A stretch of DNA of 64,000 bases from Batillaria attramentaria (Eukaryota; Mollusca; Gastropoda; Batillariidae). The DNA lies in contig JACVVK020000197.1 in assembly GCA_018292915.2 (NCBI GenBank), forward strand, positions 727,501 through 791,500, in the 5' to 3' direction. Position numbers and translations under genes: made by a program. The number at the start of each line of letters is the position of its first letter. Position 1 is the first letter of the stretch. Under the pieces are notes generated by a model. The model did not search any database. It saw only the letters and a program-made list of their open reading frames with translations, and was not told where the DNA came from. This document shows, piece after piece, positions 25,405 to 37,800 of this stretch.

Positions 25405-25676
25405 CTTCAGTAGGACGCCCACAGAAAGATAACGTTGTAGATGCGTTCAGTAGGACGCCCACAGAAAGATAACGTTGGAGATGCGTTCAGTAGGACGCCC
25501 ACAGAAAGATAACGTTGGAGATGCGTCCAGTAGGACGCCCACAGAAAGATAACGTTGGAGATGCGTTCAGTAGGACGCCCACAGAAAGATAACGTTGGAG
25601 ATGCGTTCAGTAGGACGCCCACAGAAAGATAACGTTGGAGATGCGTTCAGTAGGACGCCCACAGAAAGATAACGTA
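25405..25676 (+). repeat. 40-bp minisatellite, about 7 units
   Basis: The unit contains TAGGACGCCCACAGAAAGAT and AACGTTGGAGATGCGTTCAG. Confidence 0.95.
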
Positions 25677-26454
25677 GACTGGGCGGGAGATGAGAGTTGT
25701 CAAACTTCCTTACTGGCTCTGTCTGTGGGCGACAAGCTGAATGTCTCTGTAGGAAGCCTCTTAGTGATCTTAGTAAACTGTCAGGATGTATAAGGAGCCT
25801 AACTGCCTTTGAACTTAAGCCCTTCTTCCAAATAGAACGAGCAGAATCTGTTGGCACCAGATCCAGTTACCGCCTCAGTCATGTTTCATCCGGCCTTACT
25901 TTACTTTAGTGTTGAATGTTTTGTACTGGAAATTTAAATAATCATTTGTTATTAGACTCAGTATCACGCTCCATGAAGTGAATACTGTCGGATCCCTGGT
26001 GGTGGTGGTGGTGGTGGTGGACTGGTGGTAGCTATACGACTGGCTAAACACGTTACGTCATTCATTTTGCATTTGACTGAGAGTGAGCTGTCCTGGTTGG
26101 TTATCACGTGTGTCAGTAGCTCCTCTGCTTCATGGTCCGTCCCACTGTGTGTGGTAATATAGCATTTAGTTGTAGAGTAGCATCCATAGTGGCTTTCGGC
26201 TATCTAGTTCGGGTAACCCATGAGTGATCGGGGAAGTCACAGAGGGACGCCCTGCCTGACGACCATCCAGCTCTACAACATTGGCACGTCAGTGTCACAC
26301 CTCAGAACTGAGTAAACCTGTCCACTGTTCCTAACCTGTGTTGTACACAAAAAAAGCACGTGATTCTCTGCGGTGGATGGTTGATTGAATCTTTGCAGTT
26401 TGATCACTGCTGTTATCTGAATACTTATCGAATGGAACATTATTCGGATCACTG
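25677..26454. other. Intergenic
   Basis: Contains a (GGT)n run (25999-26020) and a third copy of the dispersed AGTTCGGGTAACCCATGAGT motif (26202-26260), followed by GAGGGACGCCCTGCCT, which is also shared with the copy near 16565. Confidence 0.5.
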
Positions 26455-26935
26455 TTGTATGTACAGAACTTGGTGACGTCACATCTACCGAGCTGCAATA
26501 ATCGCTTTATCACTGTTGTATGTACAGAACTTGGTGACGTCACATCTACCGAGCTACAATAATCGCTTTATCACTGTTGTATGTACAGAACTTGGTGACG
26601 TCACATCTACCGAGCTACAATAATCGCTTTATCACTGTTGTATGTACAAAACTTGGTGACGTCACATCTACCGAGCTACAATAATCGCTTTATCACTGTT
26701 GTATGTACAGAACTTGGTGACGTCACATCTACCGAGCTACAATAATCGCTTTATCACTGTTGTATGTACAGAACTTGGTGACGTCACATCTACCGAGCTA
26801 CAATAATCGCTTTATCACTGTTGTATGTACAGAACTTGGTGACGTCACATCTACCGAGCTACAATAATCGCTTTATCACTGTTGTATGTACAGAACTTGG
26901 TGACGTCACATCTACCGAGCTGCAATAATCGCTTT
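26455..26935 (+). repeat. 61-bp minisatellite with a TGACGTCA palindrome per unit
   Basis: Eight units containing CACTGTTGTATGTACAGAAC, then TTGGTGACGTCACATCTACC. TGACGTCA is the consensus cAMP-response element. Any regulatory role is inference. Confidence 0.95.
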
Positions 26936-27265
26936 CACTTTTAATCTGCCGTGTGTTTCCCTGTTGTTGGTGTTGTTTTTTTTTTTTTTTGTTTTGTGTG
27001 TGGGTCTTGCAGTTTTAGGTGCAAAAAAAGGAAATTAAGTTGGATTGTTAGAATTAATTTACAGGTTCCATTGAGCAATGGCTTGTCTGAAAAATGTAGG
27101 AAAACAAACAAACAAACAAACAAACAAAAACCCAACAACATTAACAACAACAACAACTACTACAATAACATCAACAACAATAAAACAAACAAAGAGGACA
27201 GAGGAGCAACGTCAATACACATTTTGTTGTCATGGCGACGCTGACAGGCATTTTAGTCCGCCAGT

Positions 27266-27520
27266 GACTTACCTGGAGGGTGGGTGGGGTGTTTGGGGGT
27301 TTAACGTGACTTACCTGGAGGGTGGGTGGGGTGTTTGGGGGTTTAACGTGACTTACCTGGAGGGTGGGTGGGGTGTTTGGGGTTTAACGTGACTTACCTG
27401 GAGGGTGGGTGGGGTGTTTGGGGTTTAACGTGACTTACCTGGAGGGTGGGTGGGGTGTTTGGGGTTTAACGTGACTTACCTGGAGGGTGGGTGGGGTGTT
27501 TGGGGTTTAACGTGACTTAC
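27266..27520 (+). repeat. 42-43-bp minisatellite, SINE-tail-like unit
   Basis: About six units with TTACCTGGAGGGTGGGTGGG and TGTTTGGGGGTTTAACGTGA. The latter is the reverse complement of the SINE end seen at 34292-34310. Confidence 0.95.
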
Positions 27521-28629
27521 CTGGAAACAAAAAGAAAGAGAATCCAAAACAAAAACAAAATATTCAGGAGCCATTTTGTCGTCACAGAAAGCTGACAGGC
27601 ACTTCAGCCCGACATCGGCTTGTCTACAAAAACTAAATGTCAAAAAGAAAAAGACACAATGATAATGGACAGATGCAGCACAACCGTGAACATGTTCTCA
27701 CCATGACAGGTGATCGGTTTTCATGTAAAATGTTGCAACAACACCTAACTTCATTTGAAAGAGCATCATGGCGGAGATTGGCTTTTATGCTGGGTGCCGG
27801 ATACATCGATTTTTTCACGTGAAATGTTGTGTGGGTTTGCATCCTGTTACAGGATATAGTGTGGAAACCAACACCATCACTTTGACAGGCTAGAATGATG
27901 TCATCTCTCTCTGCTACTGGTCTAGTAGTGTTGCGTTGGTTTGTGACGGAAGTATTTGTATTTGTGGAAGCCGATAGTGCCGGCCTTCGCACACGTCCCC
28001 ACATCACGTGACTCGTATGATCACGTTATCTAGATCGCTTGTGTGTTGTTGTTGTTATTGTTGTTGTTGTTGTTGTTGTTGGTTGTGGTGGTGGTGGTGG
28101 TGGTGGTTTATGTTTTAATGACACGCAGCATACAACATCGTGCGGAAGACGTTTTATCGAGTGTGTTTAATCTTGGCATCAGAATCAGTCAATTGTTTCA
28201 CACTATAGCTCCTGACACCTTTGTGGTAACTGGCAGGCGTATAATTATGTTGTCCTGCAAGTGGACCGCGTACTGAGCAGACGACGTTATCTGGTTGCGG
28301 ACTGACGACCAGCTAGACGGCGCTGGTTGGTTGCTATTTTTGGGAAGATTTTTCGAGTTCCAGTCAGTTTAGGAATGGACCGTAGGTTGAAAGACAGTCG
28401 TATTTCTCTACTGTTAAAAGTCACAAAGTCATGAAAACGGTAGCGATGGAGAAATGAAACATCCTTCTATTTGACCAACAACCTTTGACCTTCGAACGTG
28501 GCAGGTTTTCATCTCAGCGGTGCTAGGAACATAGAGTTTATGGCTTTTATGTTTTGGTGTGATTTAGACAAAATCAGTATTTAACTTTCTGACGTGGTTT
28601 TGACAAAACGAATTTCATTTGTTTTTCAG
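27521..28629. other. Upstream flank of plus-strand receptor
   Basis: Contains TTG/GGT runs (28046-28106). It ends with the acceptor TTTGTTTTTCAG at 28618-28629, which probably splices a 5' UTR exon onto the ATG exon. Confidence 0.45.
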
Positions 28630-28864
28630 ATGCATGCGCTGTAAGAGGACACGTTGTACTGATGGATGTAGTGTTGTGACCGTTCACAAGACAGACAGCA
28701 ACAGCAGCAAAGCAGAAGACCTGATTCATTTGTCATTCAGTGATTGGTGTTTGTTGTCCTACGGTCATCCGACCCGTTCTCTCTACACACGTCCTGTCAA
28801 GTCATGCTAGCGGCTGTCCGCTGTCCGAGTATTGTGGACTGTGAGAACTGCTGATCGAGTCACC

Positions 28865-28934
28865 ATGGAAACGACCTTGAAGTGTCTGATGACGCTGCTG
28901 CCTTTTCTGCTCCTTCGCTGCTGCTGCTGGGCAG
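28865..28934 (+). CDS. Exon 1: signal peptide
   Basis: The ATG follows a good start context (CACCATGG). The first 23 codons give METTLKCLMTLLPFLLLRC then CCWA, a hydrophobic secretory signal. The donor GTTACT follows, in phase 1. A pyrimidine-rich acceptor (TTTGTTTTTCAG) ends at 28629, so this exon probably begins in the 5' UTR at 28630. That UTR contains a short upstream ORF (ATG at 28630, stop four codons later). Reading through the donor enters a 36-bp minisatellite that stays open in frame to 29194. Confidence 0.75.
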
Positions 28935-31900
28935 GTTACTATTATACCTGGCTTGGAGGTGAGGATGGGTGGGTGGGTGTTTGGGGGTTTAACGGCTTGG
29001 AGGTGAGGGTGGGTGTTTGGGGGTTTAACGGCTTGGAGGTGAGGGTGGGTGTTTGGGGGTTTAACGGCTTGGAGGTGAGGGTGGGTGTTTGGGGGTTTAA
29101 CGGGTTGGAGGTGAGGGTGGGTGTTTGGGGGTTTAACGGCTTGGAGGTGAGGATGGGTGGATGGGTGTTTGGGGGTTTAACGGCTTGGAGGTGAGGGTGT
29201 GTGTTTGGGGGTTTAACGGCTTGGAGGTGAGGATGGGTGGATGGGTGTTTGGGGGTTTAACGGCTTGGAGGTGAGGGTGGGTGTTTGGGGGTTTAACGGC
29301 TTGGAGGTGAGGATGGGTGGATGGGTGTTTGGGGGTTTAACGGCTTGGAGGTGAGGGTGGGTGTTTGGGGGTTTAACGGCTTGGAGGTGAGGATGGGTGG
29401 ATGGGTGTTTGGGGGTTTAACGGCTTGGAGGTGAGGGTGGGTGTTTGGGGGTTTAACGGCTTGGAGGTGAGGGTGGGTGTTTGGGGGTTTAACGGCTTGG
29501 AGGTGAGGGTGGGTGTTTGGGAGGTTTAACAGCTTGGAGGTGAGGGTGGGTGTTTGGGGGTTTAACGGCTTGGAGGTGATGGTGGGTGTTTGGGGGTTTA
29601 ACGGCTTGGAGCTGAGGGTGGGTGTTTGGGGGTGTAACGGCTTGGAGCTGAGGGTGGGTGTTCGATGGTTTAACGGCTTGGAGGTGCGGGTGGGTGTTTG
29701 GGGGTTTAACGGCTTGGAGGTGAGGGTGGGTGTTTGGGGGTTTAACGGCTTGGAGCTGAGGGTGGGTGTTTGGGGGTTTAAGGTGGAGGTGACGAAACAT
29801 TTTGATATGTCAAACTTTTCTTAGTGTCGCAACGTATCCGTAGGTCTGTAGTTATGTTTTTTTGCTCCAGGTTTATCTTCTGTTACAAAAAACTGTGTGT
29901 GTTTGCTTTTTTGTTTCTTTGTACAACGCCTAGAGCTAATAGTTATTATTAGGTGCCTCACAATTCCACGTTGATATAATAAGCTAAGGTAAGATAAGAT
30001 AAGATCAACTAACTGTATTTTCCGAGAAGGGAGATTTGTGCGGGGTGGGTGGGTGGGTGGATGTTAGGGCTACTTACCCGGCGAGGGTGTACCATGAATA
30101 ATAAATTTGTGCGCATCTCGTATTCATTTTTATCTCGTATCCATTTTTATCTCATATTAATTTTTTTCTGTGAAAAATTATTGTGTGAATTATTATTTTC
30201 CCCTCCAGTTCCTTCATACAGACATCTGTGTACACAGTCTACACTGCCACGCACAAATACATCGTTGTTAATATTCGCGTGTTTCACTTTCCTCCCTAAC
30301 CAGCGGTGACGCCAGACGATCCTCGTCCCGTGGTGGGAGACAACCTGACACTCATCTGTAACATGACCGAGGAGAGAAAGAGAAATTCTTCTTTCTTCAG
30401 ATTCACCCTGGACGGATACCGGATCCCGTGTAAATACACTGACATCATCAGTCCAACGGCCATACGGTTACGCTACCCGATCACGACACCAGGCAGTGGT
30501 TCCTTCGCCTGTTACTTAACACGGAAGTTTCCTTGTGGAAGAAATACCAAGATGAGACGCAACAGACGGGTGAACAGAACACGTGACCCGAAAGAAGAGC
30601 GAGAAGGAGACAGACAAGAAGAGGGCAGGATTAACAGGGAGGGAACTTGGAAGACACTGCGTTGTAAAAGACGATGCCGGATTATCGGCTATCAATTTGC
30701 GCGCGCAGAATGTGAGTAGTGTGAAATTTCGCATTAGAAAATGTGTATATTATTTAAATAAGAGAATACTCAAGAAGAAGAAGATAATGAAAAATGAAAT
30801 GTGTGTCCTTTCTGATTAAGTCTACGAATGAAAATTTGTAGGAAGATGATAAAACTAGGGTAACTGTTTTGAGGGGCATGCTGGGTAACTGTTTTGAGGG
30901 GCATGCTGGGTAACTGTTTTGAAGGGCATGCTGGGTAACTGTTTTGAAGGGCATGCTGGGTAACTGTTTTGAAGGGCATGCTGGGTAACTGTTTTGAAGG
31001 GCATGCTGGGTAACTGTTTTGAGGGGCATGCTAATAATAATAATTAATAATAATAATGAGTATTGTACAGGCGCTTTGCCCAATTTCATGAATCGGCTCA
31101 AAGCGCCGCGAACTGAACCCAACACACACGCTCACGTGAATCACACGCATTCTTTCACACACTGGACATAAACACATTACAATCACGTGGTGCGAAGGGT
31201 CAGCTCAGCTATTTAAATTTCGGAATTTAGAATTGCATTTATTTTTCAATTTTGGGGGGCTGAACATTTCCAGCTGGTAACTACTGCCTGTTCATCTTCT
31301 CTCCTTTTTTTGTCTGATGATGGGGGGGGGGGGGGGGGGCGTCGTACGTTGTAATGTGGATTAAATACTTTATAAATAAATCGTCGCGTGTTTCCACCAC
31401 AGATCGGCCACTGACTATAACAGCCATCAACTGTACTGTGAACAACTGGGACAAGATGACGTGTGTCTGGGATCTGGGTCAACACTATTACGACTTAAAC
31501 AACGTGCACGTGGATCTCTACTGGACCATCAGGTAACCACGGTTGAATTGATTTGCTTCTTACGTGTATTTAGTTGGCCGCTAGAGTGATTGTTTGATGC
31601 TGCTATGGAGGTCCATGTGGTTTAGGACTAGCGTGACACGGCCGTATTGCGCGCTTCCTGTCATAAATATCCGCCGTTTACCAGTCACGAACTGCATTGC
31701 TATGGTACTTAAACCTGGTAGTGGTTTGGATACAAGCTGGAGCCTTTCGTACGGAAAAGTTTTTTTTTTTTTTTTTTTTTTCAATGGTCACTATATGTTT
31801 CAGCTCTTTACACCCAAGGACACGGGGATAGTATGTAACTGTTTATAATGATATTGTACTCGTACAGTCACTGTATGGTTATACATAATTATGCAAATAT

Positions 31901-34858
31901 TTATAACCCGGCTGGGGCCAAATGCTTGTTCTGGCCTTTTCCTCGTTGCCTTGTCTTTGATATCACCCTTACGTGGTGGAAACGGACGTTAACAAAAAAC
32001 AAAACAAAACAACAACAAACAGCATATTTGTAATATAAAAAATATGGACTGAAACTTTTGGGTGTAGTGAATTATATCCGACAAGTGATAGGTTGTGAAA
32101 ACAAAGTTTGAAAGTTCTGCAGAAACTTTGGCCTGTTAGTATCTGACGAGAGTTGTAATACTATGTCTAATCGGCCAAACATGATTTTCATCGTCTGTCA
32201 TTTTGAGACACGTGTAGTTGTCAAGTATACTTCTCTCTGTGGATAAATTTACAAAGTTGCTTCACTTGCACCACCGCGGATTTGCAGGTGGGGGGGGGGG
32301 GGGGCACAACGTTAATGTGGCCCCTCTCTGTGTGCAGTATTTTGGTGTAGGGTTTTTTGGGTTGTTTTTTTTCCTGTGATACTTTGTTTTTGTGTTTTGT
32401 AGTTGTAACGTGTGTACTGTCACGTTCACGCGCGAAGAGCTGACCTGTGGTGAAGTAGTGATTTACTGACCTGAGGGACTAGTGAGGTAGTGTTGTTACT
32501 GACCTGAGGGACTAGTGAGGTAGTGTTGTTACTGACCTGAGGGACTAGTGAGGTAGTGTTGTTACTGACCTGAGGGACTAGTGAGGTAGTGTTGTTACTG
32601 ACCTGAGGGACTAGTGAGGTAGTGTTGTTACTGACCTGAGGGACTAGTGAGGTAGTGTAGTTACTGACCTCAGGGACTAGTGAAGTAGTGTTGTTACTGA
32701 CCTGAGGGACTAGTGAAGTAGTGTTGCTGACGTCGCAACCGCTTCAACGACTGACAAACTGCTGCTCTTGTTTTTTTCATGGCACAGCGTATAGTGTGCG
32801 GGAGCACTTCTCCGTGTGAAAGCAGGAGAGCTAACAGACTAACATAGTCCGTCCTGGTAGCATGTGACACGATGTAACACTGTATATATAGATTTGTAAC
32901 AGTAGTATTACCCTCTCCACTCTGGCTCAGATTCATATGTCCTAAATTGACTCAAATCACCTAAAACTAAACCGAGCACATACTCTCACGTGAACCACAC
33001 GCATTCTCTCACACACTGGACATGAACACATTAAGATCACATGGTGTGAAGGGTTAGTTTCGGAATTTACAATTGCGGTTTTTAATTTGCGGTAGATGTA
33101 TGATTTGTGCGAAGATGAACACAATACTATTAGCACATGAATAACTCGATGTAAAATATTCAAAATAAACAAGAAACATTCCCCACTTCCTAGCAAAGTC
33201 ATATAGGAAGTACACAGCGATACACTGCTCATGGAAACAATGTTTATGTAATGATGTACATGTACAGTGTCTGACATCACTTCCACTACTTGTCATTTTC
33301 AGTGGCAAGTGGCAGAAATGTCCGAACATGACCAACAAAACTTCCTGCACTTGGCCTTCTGACGCTTCCAGTATCAGCGATATATTTCTCTTTGGAGTAT
33401 ACACCATGCGTATTGAGGTCAACGTCGGACAAGTGTCTGCAACCTCAAATTTCAGCATTGAGACACAGAAGCTGGGTGAGATTCAGTTTATGCTGTCTGT
33501 CTGTCCGTCTGTTTGTCTGTCAGTCTCAACTTACAGTATTTTTTTCTATCCGAGCACGTTTAGGAAAAACGGAAAAGGTAGGCGTAAAGACAGTCCATGT
33601 ACAATATTATTGTAGTGTATCTCATAAGACAGTCCATGTATAATATTATCGTAGTGTATCTCCTAAGACAGTCCATGTATAATATTATTGTAGTGTATCT
33701 CATAAGATCCTGAGCCCCACCACCCCCTGCATACAACATATATGATACAACTGGTTAAAAACAACAAGCCACTGCACGCCGGTAGGAGCCACTTCAAGCC
33801 ACTATTACACAAGGCGTGGACCATCCCCGCTAGGCCCGAGACCGCTGCATATTGTGTACTAGTGGCTTGAAGAGGCTCCGAGTGATGTGAAGATTTTAAG
33901 TAGACTTGGGGATTTTGCTATGGGCTTGTAAGAGGTTGACGCCAATTGACCTTTGGATACATGATGTCACGGGAAATCATTAGATACATGATGTCACGGG
34001 AAATCATTAGATACATGATGTCACGGGAAATCATTAGATACATGATGTCACGGGAAATCATTAGATACATGATGTCACGGGAAATCATTAGATACATGAT
34101 GTCACGGGAAATCATTAGATACATGATGTCACGGGAAATCATTAGATACATGATGTCACGGGAAATCATTTTCACAGAAAAGTACACCACACCTTACGTG
34201 CAGTCGTAAACAGCAAACAAAAGTTTACAAAACGTTTACATTATTGAGCTTCCTATTTCCCCCGTTCCAGTGAGTATGTGGTGGAAAAGGACGTTAAACC
34301 CCCAAACACCCACCCCACCTCCGTTCCAGTGAAGCGGTAATACAATTATAACTCTGTATTTTGAAGGTCGTTGAACACTTACCCCCCAGCGAGGCTACTG
34401 CTGAACAACGAATGGGAAGGCGGAAAGATATCTTTGGCTAATTGGTTCACGAGTTAGGATAGCTCTTAACACACACTTACAGAATGCTATAGACGAGTGT
34501 ATGATACATGTACATGGAGGTTTGAAACACCTAGTCGTGTACCTTATATACCCACTGACAGGCTTGTTACTGTTTGAGTTTCACTTGCAGTAAAACCAGA
34601 CCCTGTGAAAAACTTGACTGTGAGTAACTACACTGCTACCTGTCTCGATCTGACGTGGTGGCACTCTGAGTCAACTAGGACTAAGCTGGCACGAGTAGAG
34701 TATTTCTCGGAGTGGGACAAGGAGAGACTGGTGACTGTGAGTAACTTCCCATATCACACTCGTCATCACTCATGACGTAGTGCTCTTACAAGACACGTTG
34801 ACGATGATGATGATGATGATGATGATCAGTACAGAGATTGTATGGCAAAAGGAAGAAA

Positions 34859-34894
<36 letters not shown>

Positions 34895-37800
34895 TCCACA
34901 TCAGTTCGTCTTGTCGTGTGTGTGTGTGTGTGTTGTATTTTCTGTTTGTTGCCGAATGGGAGGGTGGAGGGGAGTGGACTGGGGGTGGGGGTGGGTGGTA
35001 ATTATGATAGGAAAATACATTGCAGGTGGATGTAGTGTGTGTGTGTGTGTTGTTGTTGTTACGTGTAGGTCTGTTTGTACTATTTGCTTCTCTTGCAGCT
35101 GCCCCTGAAGAAATTCAAAGGAACTGCACTTGTGCGGTTGTGTGGTTTAACACCGTTCACAGTCTACACCATAAGAGTCGGGGTTAGACCCGAACAAGAT
35201 GGCTTCCTCAGTGACTGGATCCAAACAGTGGAACGGACGGCTGCTGCTGGTAAGGGGCGGATGCTGGTCAATAATAATGACAGTTCACTTTAGAGGCGAA
35301 ACAACAACAAAGAAATAATAAGACGAGACATTGTTGTAAGAATTTTCAGTCCCGACGTTTTCTGCCACAGACAATCGATAGGGAAGCATCTACTTCATGC
35401 ATGTGTTTAAGAGGAACAAGATGCTGACATCATTATCACGCGTGCCAGTGCACGTTTGCCGGTATCAATCCACATGCCAGCAAATGTTGATAGTGAAATA
35501 GGAGAGACCATTAATGTTGTAGATACAGCACAAGACTAGATTTTACATGACATTGACTGTATTAGATTGGTGGCTTGGTGGACTGTTATATTGGTTGGTT
35601 GGTTGGTTGGTTGGTTGGTAGTTTATTTAGGGCTTCAACGTCCTTGTACATCACGTTGATACCAAAGACAGGGCAAAAAAAAAAACAAAAAACAAAACAA
35701 AACAAAAAACCACAAAACACCCGAACAAACAAACAAACAAACAAAACAAAACAAACCAAAAAAAAAAAAAAAACACACACACACACACACACACAAAAAT
35801 CAACCCAAACCGAACCCAAACAATCACAAACAACAACAACAACGACAACAACAACAGAAATGTTGTGCAACCAGCCTGGATTCGTACTCACAATGTGAGC
35901 ATTCTAAGAGAGTTGTACATGTGAGTTGAGCCGTTGTACCACTTGTACCGGTGAAATGCGCGGGATGTTCGCCTCCAGTGTGAAGTGTCCCGGGTCTAAG
36001 CAGCTTGAGGCTGGAACTGCCCCGGGTCAATGCAGCGTGAGGTAAGAATTGCCCGGGGGTGAAACGATCCGAGGAAGTAGATGTGGCTGATTGCACTACA
36101 CCAGCTCCACAGTACACAGACATGAGAATGGGTGTTGTGTTTGTGAACACTGTCCTAAGTAGGAAACAAACCTAATACTTTATGTTTGATATTGATGGTC
36201 TGCGTCACAATGTTTCCGTTTCAGTGCCTGAAGTAGGTCCCGCTGTATGTGCCGGTTGTTTCAAAGATCTACCGTCTAAAGACGAGCAACGGAAAGTCAT
36301 CATCTACTGGCAGGTAACCACCGGCTACGTTATCACATTGACACACATATCATTATCAACATTGAAGGCAGGTTTCCATCAATAATTGTTCACATGGACA
36401 TGTATGTTTCATCGTTTGTATGACGTGCTGTTGCTCCTTCCCCGACCAAACCTCATACAGGCCTTTGACTGGAGCGAGTGATTCATTACAGGAGTTTAGA
36501 AGAAAGAAGATTGTTTCTCTCCAGGGAAACTCGCATTACATCAGTAAAATATTCACATTACAAGCAGTTGCTATTGTTGTTCCTCCCCCTGTCCCTCCCA
36601 ACAGACACGCGCGCGCGCGAGAGAGTTTATGAAGATGTTTGTATGTTGGCAGCATATTCCAAAGCCACTTCGCTACAGCCCTCTCCGTGGGTACCACGTG
36701 GAACTTGACAACAACGACAACAGCGACAACAGATCCAACCCCGCCATGGACAACTGCAACTTCACTGACATCAGCACCACTTCCTGTTTGTTGACATTAC
36801 AGTCGGACAGATCCTACACACTCCACGTGTATGCTGTGACGTCACAGAACCAACTGTCGCGCAACTTTTCCACCATCACGATCCCTTCTCTGGGTGAAAG
36901 TGAGTACAGTACAGGCAACAAGCAGAATATCTTATGTCTTACATCACCGGGTACAAGCAAGGCTGCCTCACACACATACAGTAACGCCATATTGACATGT
37001 GAAATGGTTCAACAACACCCGACTGAAATGCAACTCTGGGAACCACGCTTGTCTTATCTGAGTCTGAATTTGTCTAACTTGATTTTCAGTTCTTGTATGG
37101 AGGCCGCGAGCCCTTCGTAATTACCACCACTACTGTATATAGTCACGTGACAGGGTTATATCGCACCGCTAGCCAATCCACGCTTCTAGGCGTGAGACAC
37201 GCCGTCATGCGCATGCTTACATAAACTATTCTTACAGAAAGCAGGAGATAAGCCGTGAACATAAGCCCTGTGCTACTAAACTAAACAATGTCTTTAACTT
37301 TAACGTTTTAGAAACTGTGAATAATTTTCAAACGATTTCCTTGATTGTGATCCAGTGTTCCAGATCTTCCAAACGGTACTCGTCCATGACTATTATGGTT
37401 TGTCTGTGTGTGTTAGAACCGTCACTTCCCCGCTCCTTCGTGGTGGAGACAGAGAGAAAGTGGTCAGAGAAATTCACTCTGCATTGGGCCGGGCAGGAAG
37501 ATAGGACGACCTCCACCTCCAGTTACCTCGTCATATGGTGCCGGGGCTCACGTACCAACGAAATGTGTGACGTATGTACTGGAGTTGTTGTTTCATGATA
37601 TCTAGTGTACCCAGTAGTTCACTGTTCAGCTCATGTTTTGGTAGACTACATTCATGACATCCGCTCCTTTGGGACGCCGGATGTGCTCGTGAGTGTGCGT
37701 ACACAGTCTGTATAGTCGGCCTTAGGCAGACAGTCAACAGTGTAGTGTTAGTAGGTCTCTGAGAGTTGCTTTTGCCAACTGTCCGTGAAAACCGTGTACA

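Noticed and set aside
33918..34209. ORFs on both strands made of identical 9-residue units
   Set aside because: A 27-bp minisatellite in an intron; length divisible by three keeps both strands open.
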